Part shown: positions 43,365 to 53,647 of the stretch, in pieces
Numbering within the stretch: position 1 is the first letter of the stretch
How the letters are laid out: the number at the start of each line of letters is the position of its first letter
Source: Bursaphelenchus xylophilus
Taxonomy: Eukaryota; Nematoda; Chromadorea; Rhabditida; Aphelenchoididae
Direction of reading: 5' to 3'
Assembly (NCBI GenBank): GCA_904066235.2
Contig: CAJFCV020000001.1
Span: forward strand, 14,503,291-14,567,290
Length of the DNA: 64,000 nt
The notes under the pieces: model-generated
Seen by the model: the letters and a program-made list of their open reading frames with translations, nothing else
Told to the model about the DNA's origin: nothing
Databases searched by the model: none
Made by a program: the position numbers and the translations under genes

Positions 43365-44728
43365 TCAGTTGGCGATCTCGTCGATGGGCAGCAGGTCCAG
43401 GTAGTGGTTCACGACCGCCGCCCGTTTCCCGAATTGCAGCGGCCGGTAATTGTCCTTTTTGCCGAATTGAAGGGGTCGGAAGTCGCCGCGTTTGCCGAAC
43501 TGCAAAATTTCGGGGGTTAGGATACGGTATTAGGGGGGATACGGTGATATTTTGGCGAGTTTACAAAATGCACGGTGCGTTTTTACCAGTTTGACGTTTG
43601 CACTGTGCAGAAAAAGTCAATTGGAGTGATTTCGGCGACGTGCACTGTGCGAAAAAAAGTCTTATCGCGAGCGACATCCCAAAAAAGTCTATTGCACCGT
43701 GCAAAAAACAAGAATTGCACAGTGCAAAGAAAACGTTTTGTTTTCGCACAGTGCATGTCGCAAAAATCACTCCAGCGACTTTGCGAACGGACTTAAATAA
43801 AATGCACAGTGCGGTTTCGCCAGTTTCACGTTTGCACTGTGCAATTTCTCTATTTTTGATTTTTGCACTGTGCGCGTCGCAGCTGCACTGTGCGATCTAC
43901 CCAATTTTGAATTTCCCATCCGCACAGTGCAAAATAAAGTCAAAGCACACTTTTACACCGTGCGAAAAGCTCTTTTTGAATTTTTGCACAGTGCGTTTTT
44001 GACTTGCGACAAGCTTTCCCACCGCACTGTGCAATTTGATCATCGCTTCGAAAGGCCGCACCGTGCAATGAAATCTTTACCCTTTTTGCACCGTGCAATG
44101 AAGTGCACTGTGCGATCTACCCAATTTTGGGTTTCCCATCCGCACAGTGCAAAATAAAGTCAAAGCACATTCTTGCACCGTGCGAAAAGCTCGTTTCGAA
44201 AGTTCGCACAGTGCGTTTTTGATTTGCGACAACTTTTCCCACCGCACTGTGCAATTTGGTCATCGTTTTGGAAGGGCGCACCGTGCAAAAAAAATTTTGT
44301 CTTTTTGCACAGTGCGTTTTTCAGTTGCGACAACTTTTCCCACCGCACTGTGCAATTTGGTCATCGCTTCGAAAGGCCGCACCGTGCAAAAAAATTTTTG
44401 TCTTTTTGCACTGTGCAATGAAAATTAGGCCTTTTGATGATAAAAAAGGGAAAAAGACGTTGGTAAATGATTAAAATTAGAGTAATTTTGAGATTTTTCG
44501 TCAAAAAAATTGTTTTAGATGGAAAATTTTTTCCAAAATAAGGCTCGGATTACGGTAGAACAAAAAAAATTTTTTTTGGAAAAATCTCAAAAAAAAAAGG
44601 TCAAATCTCACCTGGAGAGGTCGATAATCGCGGTCGGTGCGACTGAAGCGGTCGGCCTCCTCCTCGCTGGCGGCGGCGGCGCAAACCCAGCCCACCAGGG
44701 CCAGCATCAGCAGGATGTACAACTTCAT
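43365..44728 (-). CDS. nlp-12: NLP-12 precursor (cholecystokinin/sulfakinin-like neuropeptides)
   Basis: Secreted neuropeptide precursor; in C. elegans NLP-12 is released by the DVA neuron and acts on CKR receptors in locomotion (family knowledge). Exons 44728..44612 and 43499..43365 give 83 residues. A signal peptide (MKLYILLMLALVGWVCAAAA) is followed by an acidic spacer and three amidation-ready peptides bounded by basic sites: DYRPLQFGKR, GDFRPLQFGKK and DNYRPLQFGKR, giving ...RPLQF-amides. C. elegans NLP-12 has two (DYRPLQFa, DGYRPLQFa); here one has Phe instead of the usual Tyr. The tail ends LPIDEIAN. The intron splits the first peptide exactly between PLQ and FGKR, and is filled with GCAC-N-GTGC words. 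A TATA box lies upstream. Confidence 0.95.
43568..44418. repeat. GCAC-N-GTGC cluster 12 (nlp-12 intron)
   Basis: About 40 copies. A unit of about 105 bp recurs: TTGCGACAACTTTTCCCACC, AATTTGGTCATCGNTTNGAA, AGGGCGCACCGTGC, each separated by the palindrome. Confidence 0.92.
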
Positions 44729-44763
44729 TGCTCAGGCTCGGCGTGCGGCCCGTTCCGCCGCCC

Positions 44764-44773
44764 CATTTATACC
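44764..44773 (-). promoter_or_regulatory. TATA box of nlp-12
   Basis: Minus-strand GGTATAAATG, 36-45 bp upstream of the nlp-12 start codon, inside a GC-rich stretch. The short distance implies a very short 5' UTR. Confidence 0.6.
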
Positions 44774-45104
44774 TTGCCGGCGTGGGGGCCGCAGCTGGGG
44801 CGGGTGCGAACCGAGATGTGCCCGGAGGGGAATCTCGGCCCCACAAACCGTCGACCACAACTCCCGCGGAATTAATTGGGTTTCGGGTGGCGCGCAGATA
44901 AAAGTTTGCGGCCATTTGGGATTCGCGACGTCATTTGATGAGCCATCCCACCGCTCCGCATGGATACGAAATCTTGTTTGTGGCGAGTGTTGTCATCGGA
45001 TAAACGACTATACTTTCGGCGAGACCAACAAAAATAAGATGGATGGAAGTCAATTTGAGGCCCACCTCGACGGTTTCCATCCATTTTTTGGCAAAATCTC
45101 AGAC

Positions 45105-45535
45105 TTCATTATATTACACTAGACAAAAAGAGGTCAAATTTTTACAAAATTGTGGTTGCTTTAGCCTCTTTTGATATTATTATCAACTAACAGGCTAGTT
45201 ATTTTCTATTTACCATCAAACCTGGCCTAAATCAACACTTTTTTATATTACACTAGACAAAAAGAGGTGAAATTTTTATAAACTTGGGTTTATTTTACAT
45301 TCTTTTGATATTATTATCAACTAACAGGCTAGTTATTTTCTATATAACATCAAACCTGGCCTAAATCAATACTTTTTTTATATTACATTAGACAAAAACA
45401 GGTAAAATTTTTATAAAATTGAGTTTATTTGGCCCTTTCTTGATATCATTATCAACTAAAAGGCTAGTTCTTTTTCTATTTACCGCCAAACCTGGCCTAA
45501 ATCAAAACTTTTTTATATTACACTAGGCAGGTCAC
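45105..45535. repeat. Intergenic tandem array, unit about 128 bp
   Basis: Three and a half units: TTTATATTACACTAGACAAA, then GATATTATTATCAACTAA, CAGGCTAGTTATTTTC and AAACCTGGCCTAAATCAA. It lies between nlp-12 and UBE2F and starts with the dispersed TATATTACACT word. The rest of 44774-45660 shows no gene. Confidence 0.9.
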
Positions 45536-45677
45536 TTTTAAAATCCAAATTTTTTTCGTCTTGAATCGACTAAAACATCTCTAAACAACAAATTCCAGTT
45601 TTTTTCATCTCTAAATCTCTTAGTGATCAACTAAATTTGACTATATTACCCAAAGATCAAAAAATTTTTATTCAGTA

Positions 45678-45683
45678 TTTATT
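45678..45683 (-). terminator. Poly(A) signal of the UBE2F gene
   Basis: AATAAA on the minus strand about 30 nt after the UBE2F stop; a second copy lies 6 nt further on. Confidence 0.6.
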
Positions 45684-45711
45684 CACAAAGGTCAGTTTCA
45701 TGCTTGAGGTG

Positions 45712-46645
45712 CTAGTAGCGATTCCCTCCTTCACCGCTGTAGCGCATTATGTAATCGCGGACCTTGGAAGCGAACAAATCCTGAAAAATTAACTTAATTT
45801 AACCGCCGCAAAACGTGCAAACTTGGGGCCTCATTAAAGCGGTTTGGGAGTGCCCGCTGGTACGCGAGAAGCCTTCTCTAAACGTGACAAACAAAAAGGA
45901 AGTTTCTTACTTTGTTGTTATTATACATTTCCGCCGCACTTAGGTTGAGGGCATCATCAAAGTCCATTAGGTCACCGAAAAGACTCTCCAAACCGAGAAT
46001 TACGTCCTTCACACCTCGAGTTGGCATCCAACCTGGAAGAAATTGCGATTGGAAGGAAGAATATTATCTGTTCTAACTAATAAGCGTTAATTCCATCCAA
46101 TTGTTAGCTATTTTCATCAAGAAAAAACATGATCTTACCCATCCCATCCAAAGAGCTGGGCCGAAGCAAACTTAGACACACCGCACCATCCTCGTTGATG
46201 TTGGGATGCCAAACCCGCGTTAAACACTTGACTACTGGTGGCTGCAACGTCACTAATTAGTTTTGAGTCAAAAATTTATTGATCTCCTCAAAGACATCAA
46301 CTAGAGTAATATAACTAAATTTTTTCTTCTATTCGTCTGAATTTGTACCTAAACTTCAAGAAAAACATAAACACTCACCACATTGTTGTATTCCGGCGGC
46401 ACATCGATGGAAAATTGAAAGACTCCGCCACGATAGAAGCCGGTCGTCGGCCGCACCGTCAACAACATCTGATGCAGCTGTTTGGAGGTGGAGGGGAACG
46501 ACAATTTGCACGCCGGCGCGTTCTTAAGATGCTCCTCGATCTCGCGCATCTCCTGCGACAGCAGCTTGTCGCGGACGGCGATGCGGGTGCCCAGATAGGC
46601 GCGATTCTCGTCGATTCCCTTGATTCGCTTTTGTAAATTCAACAT
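45712..46645 (-). CDS. UBE2F: NEDD8-conjugating E2 enzyme UBE2F
   Basis: E2 that receives NEDD8 from the NAE1-UBA3 E1 and passes it to cullins (CUL5 through RBX2 in animals). Exons 46645..46379, 46241..46139, 46032..45911, 45780..45712 give 186 residues; human UBE2F has 185. Start [16 protein letters not shown] matches the UBE2F N-terminal docking peptide; [56 protein letters not shown] with the catalytic Cys, and the UBE2F-specific [24 protein letters not shown] follow. These last features separate it from UBE2M/UBC-12. All catalytic features are intact. It is divergent from eIF3i, 352 bp apart. Confidence 0.95.
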
Positions 46646-46997
46646 GCTGAAAGATCGTCGACGAAAAGGTTCACCGGTGCCAACGAAACGGGTACAATTT
46701 GGTGATGAAAAAGATATGAGAACACTGAATCGATAGACCGAAAAACGCCTGCATGTGAGTATTTCCCGAAAAATTTTATAAAATAAAAGCCCGGCTCCCG
46801 CGACGCGAAATTTCGTCTGGCATTCCGTGGCATTGAAATTATTTTTGAGGGAACTCCATGAATAAGTTTCTGTGGTCCAAATTACATCATTTGCGCGTGA
46901 AATTTTTATTATTACGAGTTGGAATAGACTTTATTTTTTAGTTTTCTTTCCCATCCACATCTAGTACAAGATCATTTTAAAAAATTGTTGTTTAGAG

Positions 46998-48912
46998 ATG
47001 AAGCCGCTCTCCTTGCAAGGACACACTCGTGCGTTGACTCGTGTTCGCATCAACAATGATGGAGACTTGCTTTTCACGGCGTCCAAGGATCATTCGCCAA
47101 CTGTGTGGTTCTTGGAGAATGGGGAAAGAATTGGAACGTATGAAGGACATACTGGTGTAATCTGGGATATTGATGTTTCCTGGGATACTAGACACCTTGT
47201 CTCATCTTCTGGTGACCCTTCAGTTCGAGTAAGTTCTTGAAATTTTTGTTTTGTTTCGATTTTTAGGTGAACATAATGTGTAACATAAAGAAACGTCAAT
47301 TTGAGAAAACCTCCTTTTTCTTAAGATGTATTTTTAGGTATGGGACGTCGAGACTGGAAAGCAGCTGAATTACATCAAGGTTCCGACCGTCGGTCGTTCC
47401 GTTTCACTCTCCTACAGCGGAAACCAATTGGCCTTCACCACCATCAAAGTGGCGTTGAATCCCCCATCGCTTTGCATCGCCGACATCCGAGACCCTAGTC
47501 ACATGGCCGGCGACAATATCGACATTCAATTGGACAGCGCCGGAGCCAACTGTTGCGCGTTTTCCCACATGGACGACACTGTTGTTATCGGTACCACTGG
47601 TGGAGTTCTTCAACAATTCGATCTGAGAAACCCCAGCGATGCCATCAACTTTTCGGTGGCTCATTCCAGCACGATTAATGATCTGCAAGTGTCGCGAGAC
47701 GAGGGGCTATTGGTGTCTTCGTCGAATGACAGAACCGCCAAATTGCATGATGCTAGAGATCTCACATTGTTGAAGACTTATAAGTAAGTGTATTGAATTT
47801 TGGTTTGAAATTGGTCTTTAGGCTCATTAGTCTCCAAAAATTTTGATTTTTTGTTTGAAAGTCAAGCAAGGAAAGAAAAAATTTTGCGTTCGTCTGCACA
47901 GTGCAATTTTTTTAAAAAAATCTGCGATCTTGATGGCCTGATGGGAATTTTGAGCTGTGAAATTTTGAAAATGCTCTTTAATAGTCACATTGATGGTATT
48001 CTAAATTAAATTTTATATTTTTATGGTCCAATTTACTGGATTTTGAGATTTTTTTGACAAGGAATTGCACAGTGCAAGCCTTGGTTTTTTGACTTCGATT
48101 TTGGTGGGTTATTGAGAGTTTGGAGGTTTTAAAAAAGTTAAAACGAGTACGAAACAGCATGTTAAAGATATTTTGACAGAAAATTTTATATTTGATAATC
48201 ATCTTGACCAAAATTTTGCATTTTTCGAAATTTTTGTTGCACTGTGCGGATTTTTGTTTTTTGCACTGTGCGGATTTTTGTTTTTTGCACTGTGCAGATT
48301 ATTTTTTTTTGCACCGTGCAGATTTTTATTTTTTTGCACCGTGCAGGTTTTTATTTTTTTTTGCACCGTGCAGATTATTTTTTTTTGCACGGTGCAGATT
48401 TTTATTTTTTTTTGCACGGTGCGGATTTTTATTTTTTTGCACCGTGCAGATTTTTATTTCTTTTTTTGCACTGTGCAGATTATTTTTTTTTGCACTGTGC
48501 AGATTTTTATTTTTTTTTGCACGGTGCGGATTATTTACTTTGCACTGTGCAGTTTTTAACTCGCAATTTTTGTCAAAAAATAGTGTAATTCCGAGATTAT
48601 CCCATTGATTTCAGGAGTGGCCGACCCGTCAACTCGTCCGCCATCTCCCCCACCCACCCCTATATTGCGGTCGGAGGTGGAGAAGAGGCGATGACCGTAA
48701 CGCAGACCGCCGCCTCGGCCGGTCAATTCGAAACCAAACTCTTCCACGCCGTCTACGAGAACGAATTCGCCTATTTCAAGGGGCATTTCGGTCCCGTCAA
48801 CACCTTGGCCTACGCGCCGAACGGAAAAGTTATCGTCACCGGCTCCGAAGATGGTTATGTTCGAATCCAGGAGCTCGACAAGGAATACTTTGACTACGAT
48901 CCCGATTACTGA
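46998..48912 (+). CDS. eif-3.I: Translation initiation factor eIF3 subunit I
   Basis: WD-repeat subunit of eIF3, which binds the 40S ribosome. Exons 46998..47228, 47338..47783, 48615..48912 give 324 residues (human eIF3i 325). It starts MKPLSLQGHTRALTRVRINNDGDLLFTASKD and shows WD blades: GTYEGHTGVIWDIDV, HLVSSSGDPSVRVWDVETGK, NDLQVSRDEGLLVSSSNDRTAKLHD, and the eIF3i end GHFGPVNTLAYAPNGKVIVTGSEDGYVRI. An acceptor-like TGTTTAG lies 2 bp before the ATG, fitting spliced-leader addition. Intron 2 has cluster 13 of the GCAC-N-GTGC word plus two isolated copies near 47898 and 48066. Confidence 0.97.
48238..48552. repeat. GCAC-N-GTGC cluster 13 (eIF3i intron 2)
   Basis: About 17 copies at a regular pitch near 19 bp; spacers are GATTTTTATTTTTTT, so this cluster is almost a simple tandem repeat with the word always in the T-GCAC-N-GTGC-R setting. 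Confidence 0.92.
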
Positions 48913-49170
48913 ACCTTGTTTTTGTTTTTGGCATAAAGTAATTTTATTTTGAAGCGGTTTTTGGAGATTCCGGATATTATCCATGAGAAAATTTTGAAAT
49001 TTTTTTGGGTTTGAGGGGTGGAAACGGGGTTATACAGGTGATAAATGCAATAGATAGGTGTATTTTACTATTTACTTGCTATATTATGTCCAAAATAATA
49101 CAAAAAGACAAATTTTGACATGGATAATATAATTTGTTAAAATTTATTAGAAAATTATGCAAGAAACCTC

Positions 49171-50398
49171 CTAAAACTTGATCAACGAACAATATGGGAG
49201 CGCGGGAAAGTTGTTGCAGCCCGCATTCAGCACCGAGAACAGCATCAGCGCCAGAATTACACCCAAAACCAGCAGTCTTCCGTAGCCGATTCGGCCGCGC
49301 CGCGCACTGTAAAACCCGCTGGCAGTGATGAAAACAGTGAACGCCGCGCCCAACGTGTCCTTAGTCAGAGTGTTCAGGGTGGTGGAGTCGGGAACTAGCG
49401 AGCTTTGACGGTATTTTATGGAGGTGAAGGTGTAGAACAAGGTGATCAAGGTCCCGATGGAGATGCAGAACATGACCAGGAAGCGCCATTTGTGCTGGGA
49501 GGGCCGACTGATCACCAGGAGAATGCCGGAGATCAAAGGAAGCACGCCTCCGAGCAGCCAGTATTGGTCGGTCTGAAATGTCCAGAAAATATGTCATTGG
49601 GAGAGAAAAATATTTAAAAATGATGGTAAACAGGTAATCTAACATTTCAAAAAAATTTTTTAGCCGCTTCTGGCCATGCTAATTTGAAGGGCTAAACGAT
49701 TTTTTGGAGGAACATTCAAATGAGGCATGTCATGATGACTGATTTTCTGGAAATTTGGAAAAAACAAATGACATTTATGGTAAAACTACAAAAAAATTTT
49801 TGGTTACTACATCGAATCGATGTAATTTCATTGATCTAAAAAAATTTTTTGAAAATCTTTAAAATAAATATGTCATCATGACGGATTTTCCGGAACTTTT
49901 GAAAAAAGAAGCGACTATTACGGTAAAATTACAAAAAAATTTTTTGGTTGCTATATCGAATCCATAAAATTTTAATCGTCTAAAAATTTTTGCAAAAAAT
50001 TTTGAATTAAACATGTCATCATGACGGATTTTCTGGAAATTTTGAAGAAAGCAAGCGACAATTACGGTAAAACTACAAAAATTTTTTGGTTACTATATCG
50101 AATCCATGCAATTTTAATCGTCTAAAGATTTTAGTAAAAAATTTTAAATTAAATATGTCATCATGACGGATTTTCTGGAAATTTTGAAATGATCATACAA
50201 CATGGCGGAAACAAGGTAAAAGTGATCAAAATGGTAATAGAAGAGCATTTCAGACCTCAAAGTTTCCAATTTGTAAAAAAAAATCCGTCACCATGACACA
50301 ATTTTTTGGAATTTCAAAATTTGTTTCAATTTTCAACTTACAAAATAGAGAAATGCCGAATATCCGATGAGAAGGGCACCCGAAGCGAGCGTTTGCAT
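49171..50398 (-). CDS. Small four-helix membrane protein, unknown family
   Basis: Exons 50398..50342 and 49572..49171 give 152 residues. Hydrophobic segments: SGALLIGYSAFLYF, YWLLGGVLPLISGILLVI, FLVMFCISIGTLITLFYTF, GAAFTVFITASGF and LLVLGVILALMLFSVL, so four or five membrane helices; the first may be a signal anchor. Short basic links (SRPSQHKWR, SARRGRIGYGR) suggest cytoplasmic loops. I do not recognise the family. Codon quality of exon 2 and an AATAAA at 49143-49148 (minus strand) support a real gene. The intron has a tandem array. Confidence 0.75.
49725..50200. repeat. Tandem array in intron of the four-helix gene, unit about 130 bp
   Basis: Four units with ATGTCATCATGACGGATTTT, TACGGTAAAACTACAAAAA and TATATCGAATCCATG. 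The core TGTCATCATGACGGATTTTC is itself a 10-bp palindrome plus tail and recurs singly near 21070, 55970, 56590, 56735 and 60340. Confidence 0.85.
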
Positions 50399-50876
50399 CT
50401 TCGATCAGAACACAAAAAAGAGTGAAGAAGACCCTCTCTTTTACCACAAAAGTCTTTTCGAAAGCGGCGATCGCCGAAAAGAAGGGAAAAGAAGGACATT
50501 ACACACGCGTTGGCAACCACAATTCCGCTGGTTTATAATTGATTACGGGTGAAAGTGGGGGGTTCTAGGCTCGGAAAAATGTAGATTGGGTGTGATGACG
50601 TCATCCTGAGGATGTTGTGGTATGATGACGTCATCTTGTGTCGTTTGCGATCAGTCAAATTTTTGAGGGAAAAATGGGATTTTTTGACAATTTTTTTGAT
50701 TTTTTTTGGATTCTAAAAAATCCGTCAGTCTGACAGTATTATTTTTTTTGTAAAAAAATTAGTTTTTGAGCGAAATTTAACAGTATTTTTGGAAAATTTT
50801 TTGAAATTAAAAAAAATTTTTTTTTTGAAATTACGGTACAGTAGAGTAAAAAAATAGTTCTCCAAAATTTTTTCAG

Positions 50877-53553
50877 ATGTCATCTCGACGATTTTGCCTG
50901 AAAAAAACAAAAAATGTGGTGGAAGCGGATGAAATTACATTAATGTTTTTTGATACGGTAATGTCGCTATTGAACAGTCAAGTGGATGATGGATTCGATT
51001 ATTTCGAATGTAAGAAAAATGTACAAATTTTGGCTTTACTTGAATTGTGTTTTTTCAAAAAAAAAATATTTTTTTTTTTGATTTTTTCAAAAATTAAAAA
51101 TTTCAAAAACTCGAAAAAAATAAAAAGAAATTATGTAGGCGCTACGACTTTTCGAGTTCTCTCGGTTTCTCTATAGGATGAGAAGAGCCCTCTGGACTTG
51201 ACCAAGTCGGAAATTGGCCAAAAATTTCATTTCGATGACCACTTTTTGGGTCACTATGGATCATCTCGGTTTGTCGTACATTCCAGAGGCTCGGAAAAGG
51301 CTTAATTAGTAGAAATAATAAGATTAAGAGGGTCCTAGGATAGCCTATCATCTATTTTGCTGCGATTTTACATGTACTCACATCAATAATATCTAGATAA
51401 AAGTTACGGATCTTCATTGTTTGCCTCAAATTTTGATCTTTTATATGTCTCAATAACTCAGAGTAAAGAAAACTAATGTTAGTAATAGCTAAAGTTGCAA
51501 AAATGGACATTGAAAGTCTCCGCCGAGTCTTCGCCAAGTCTTCGCCGAGGCTCCGCCGAGCATCCAATGGCTTTGCCAGGCCTCGTAGACACTTCCTACA
51601 AGCTTTTTTTGGGCATCCACCGGCCTTACGCCCCGTTTCGATCGATTTTTTGATGACCTGAAAAGTCATCAACGCCAAAAATTTTAATTCCAAAAAATCA
51701 AAAAAATCACAAGATTTTTATACCCCGTATTTTACCTCATTCTCCAACTCAAAATATGCAAAAACCCCAAATTTAGACGAGGACGATGAGGGCGAATGGA
51801 TTTCGGTTCGGACGGACGAAGAGCTCCAAACAATGTTATTTTCCTTCGATCCCAGCGACGTCATCCCAATCAAACTTCGTAAGAACACCCTCTAACACTT
51901 CTTGTAATCGAATGGAAGCCTTCCAGGTTCCAGCAAGACCCCGAAAAACAGTATTGGCCCCACTTTGCACGACCTGAAGCCCGGCGAAATCCATCGCATG
52001 GAGACGTTGGGTTCAGGCCAATTTGGAACGGTTTATCGGTAAAGAAAGTTTGAGAAATCATTTTCAATTTACTCCACAGACCTCTAGCTACATTCTAGAG
52101 TCGGATTTAAAAGTAAAATTTTATTGCCTGCGGCAAAAAATGAGGAAAAATCAAAAAAATCCTACTTTTTCTGGATTTTTTCAGTGTAATCGACGAAATG
52201 GACCGAGAATACGCCGTAAAAGCGATTTGTGAGACGGGCGATGAACGGACAGACTGGGGATTACTCAATGAGATCGAAATTCTCAAAGTAAGCGGGCGAA
52301 TTACAGTGTGGCATTGAGAAAACTTGAAAAATGTGGGGAAAATAGGGGAAATTGTAAAATTTTGATGAGAAATCGAGATTTTTTTCGTAGAAAATGGTCT
52401 AAAATTGAAGGTTATAGTAGTATAGTAAATTTGGAGTAGGAGTTATCAAAGTTAGAGGGTAAATTACAGTATGAAATTGGGAAAAATTGAAAAATTTGGT
52501 GGAAAATGGGGAAAATTTTGAAATTTTTAATGAAAAATTAGTATTTTCTTGTTGGAAAAGGTATAAAATTAACTCACATAGCAATGTTCATAATCCCCAT
52601 TCAAATTGACATCCAAAACTTACAATGTCACTCTTTTTTTACAACTTTTTCAGCGATGTGAGAGCCCTTATATAGTCACATTTCATGGGGTCAGCCGTGA
52701 AGAAGGCGAGTGGCTGATCCGTCTAGAGCTCATGGACGGTCTCTCTCTTGACTTGTACGGCCAAATCCCGGCGACTGTAATGGCGCCGGTTACCGTATCC
52801 GTGATCGCCGGCTTGGACTACTTGTGGAATATGAAAGTGATGCACAGAGGTCGGAAACCTTTTTTGTTTTGAATAAAAAATATTTTAGATGTAAAGCCAA
52901 GTAATTTTTTGGTCAACAGCAAAGGGGAAGTGAAATTATCCGACTTTGGCGTGTCGCGACAAATGATTTTGTCGGCGGTTTATTCGGTGGTCGGTACCAA
53001 CAAGTATCTGGCGCCGGAACGTATCGCGTGTGAGCGATATCGGTGAGTGAGACTCTTTTTATCACACTCAGCAACTTTTCCCGCCGTATTTTACTCAAAA
53101 CAACATATTACGTATCGTTCGTATAAAATGTCGCCGCGGGTTGCACTAAAACTTGGGCGCAGGTCGCCGAAATTATATTGTTGTAGTTTTGACGTTTTCG
53201 TTGCAGAGAGTGCTCGGATGTGTGGAGTTTGGGAATATCGTTGGCGGAAATGGCGTCCGGCCACTTCCCCTTCGATCAGGCCACTTGGACTCAAGTGATT
53301 CGCAACGAAATCCGGCCCAACTTGGGATTGGAAGCCATTTCTGAAGGCCTAAATGATCTGGTCGCGAAATGGTAGATCTCTTCAATCTTCAAAATACCCT
53401 TTTAGTCTAATTTACGACCCAAACGAGCGAATTCAAGCCTTTGATTTGGTGAAACATCCATATTTTGTTGATAATTCCCCTCCGAACCGAGGAATCGTTG
53501 CCAATTTCGTGAAAGATAATGTAAACTCAGTCCATCAGCGCCTGCATTCTTGA
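50877..53553 (+). CDS. MAP kinase kinase of the MEK5 (MAP2K5) type
   Basis: Dual-specificity kinase acting between a MEKK and an ERK5-like MAP kinase (by family). Exons 50877..51009, 51777..51878, 51927..52038, 52185..52287, 52654..52849, 52889..53042, 53207..53371, 53406..53553 give 370 residues. The N-terminus carries a PB1-like domain ending [20 protein letters not shown], which among MAP2Ks marks MEK5. Kinase: glycine loop [11 protein letters not shown], Lys in [26 protein letters not shown], activation segment [18 protein letters not shown], and [13 protein letters not shown]; the C-lobe ends [18 protein letters not shown]. All catalytic residues are present. It is shorter than human MEK5 (448). 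The last intron is only 34 nt. An acceptor TTTTTTCAG abuts the ATG. It lies 94 bp before ELP1, so probably leads an operon. Confidence 0.88.
51010..51776. other. Intron 1 of the MEK5-like gene
   Basis: 767-bp intron with a short GC-rich island at about 51510-51600 where GTCTTCGCCGAGG-like words repeat (an Arg-rich false frame on the minus strand). No transposon ends or GCAC-N-GTGC words are visible. Confidence 0.5.
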
Positions 53554-53615
53554 ATTTATCGTTGCTTATGTATTTCTCCGTGATTTTGCGTGGTTTTAGA
53601 GCTGTTTAGTGGTTG

Positions 53616-53621
53616 AATAAA
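53616..53621 (+). terminator. Poly(A) signal in the MEK5-ELP1 intercistronic gap
   Basis: AATAAA 62 nt after the kinase stop and 27 nt before the ELP1 ATG; TGTTTTAG follows 5 nt before that ATG. Signal plus nearby acceptor is the layout of nematode operon junctions. Confidence 0.6.
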
Positions 53622-53647
53622 TGAAAATTTTGGGTGTTTTAGGTAAA

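Noticed and set aside
29256..44418. Resemblance to a CRISPR array (short palindromic repeats with spacers)
   Set aside because: Eukaryotic introns, a 9-bp word, both orientations, irregular and internally repeated spacers and no cas genes.
26624..44474. Many long open frames rich in repeated CTVQ, HSAK, ALCE and RTVR words, on both strands
   Set aside because: These are six-frame translations of the GCAC-N-GTGC clusters. They occur in all frames, stop at cluster edges and lie inside introns of firm genes, so I do not call a cysteine-rich repeat protein family.
51352..51693. Arg/Lys-rich minus-strand frame in the MEK5-like intron
   Set aside because: It comes from a short repeated GTCTTCGCCGAGG-like island; no family, no splice signals.
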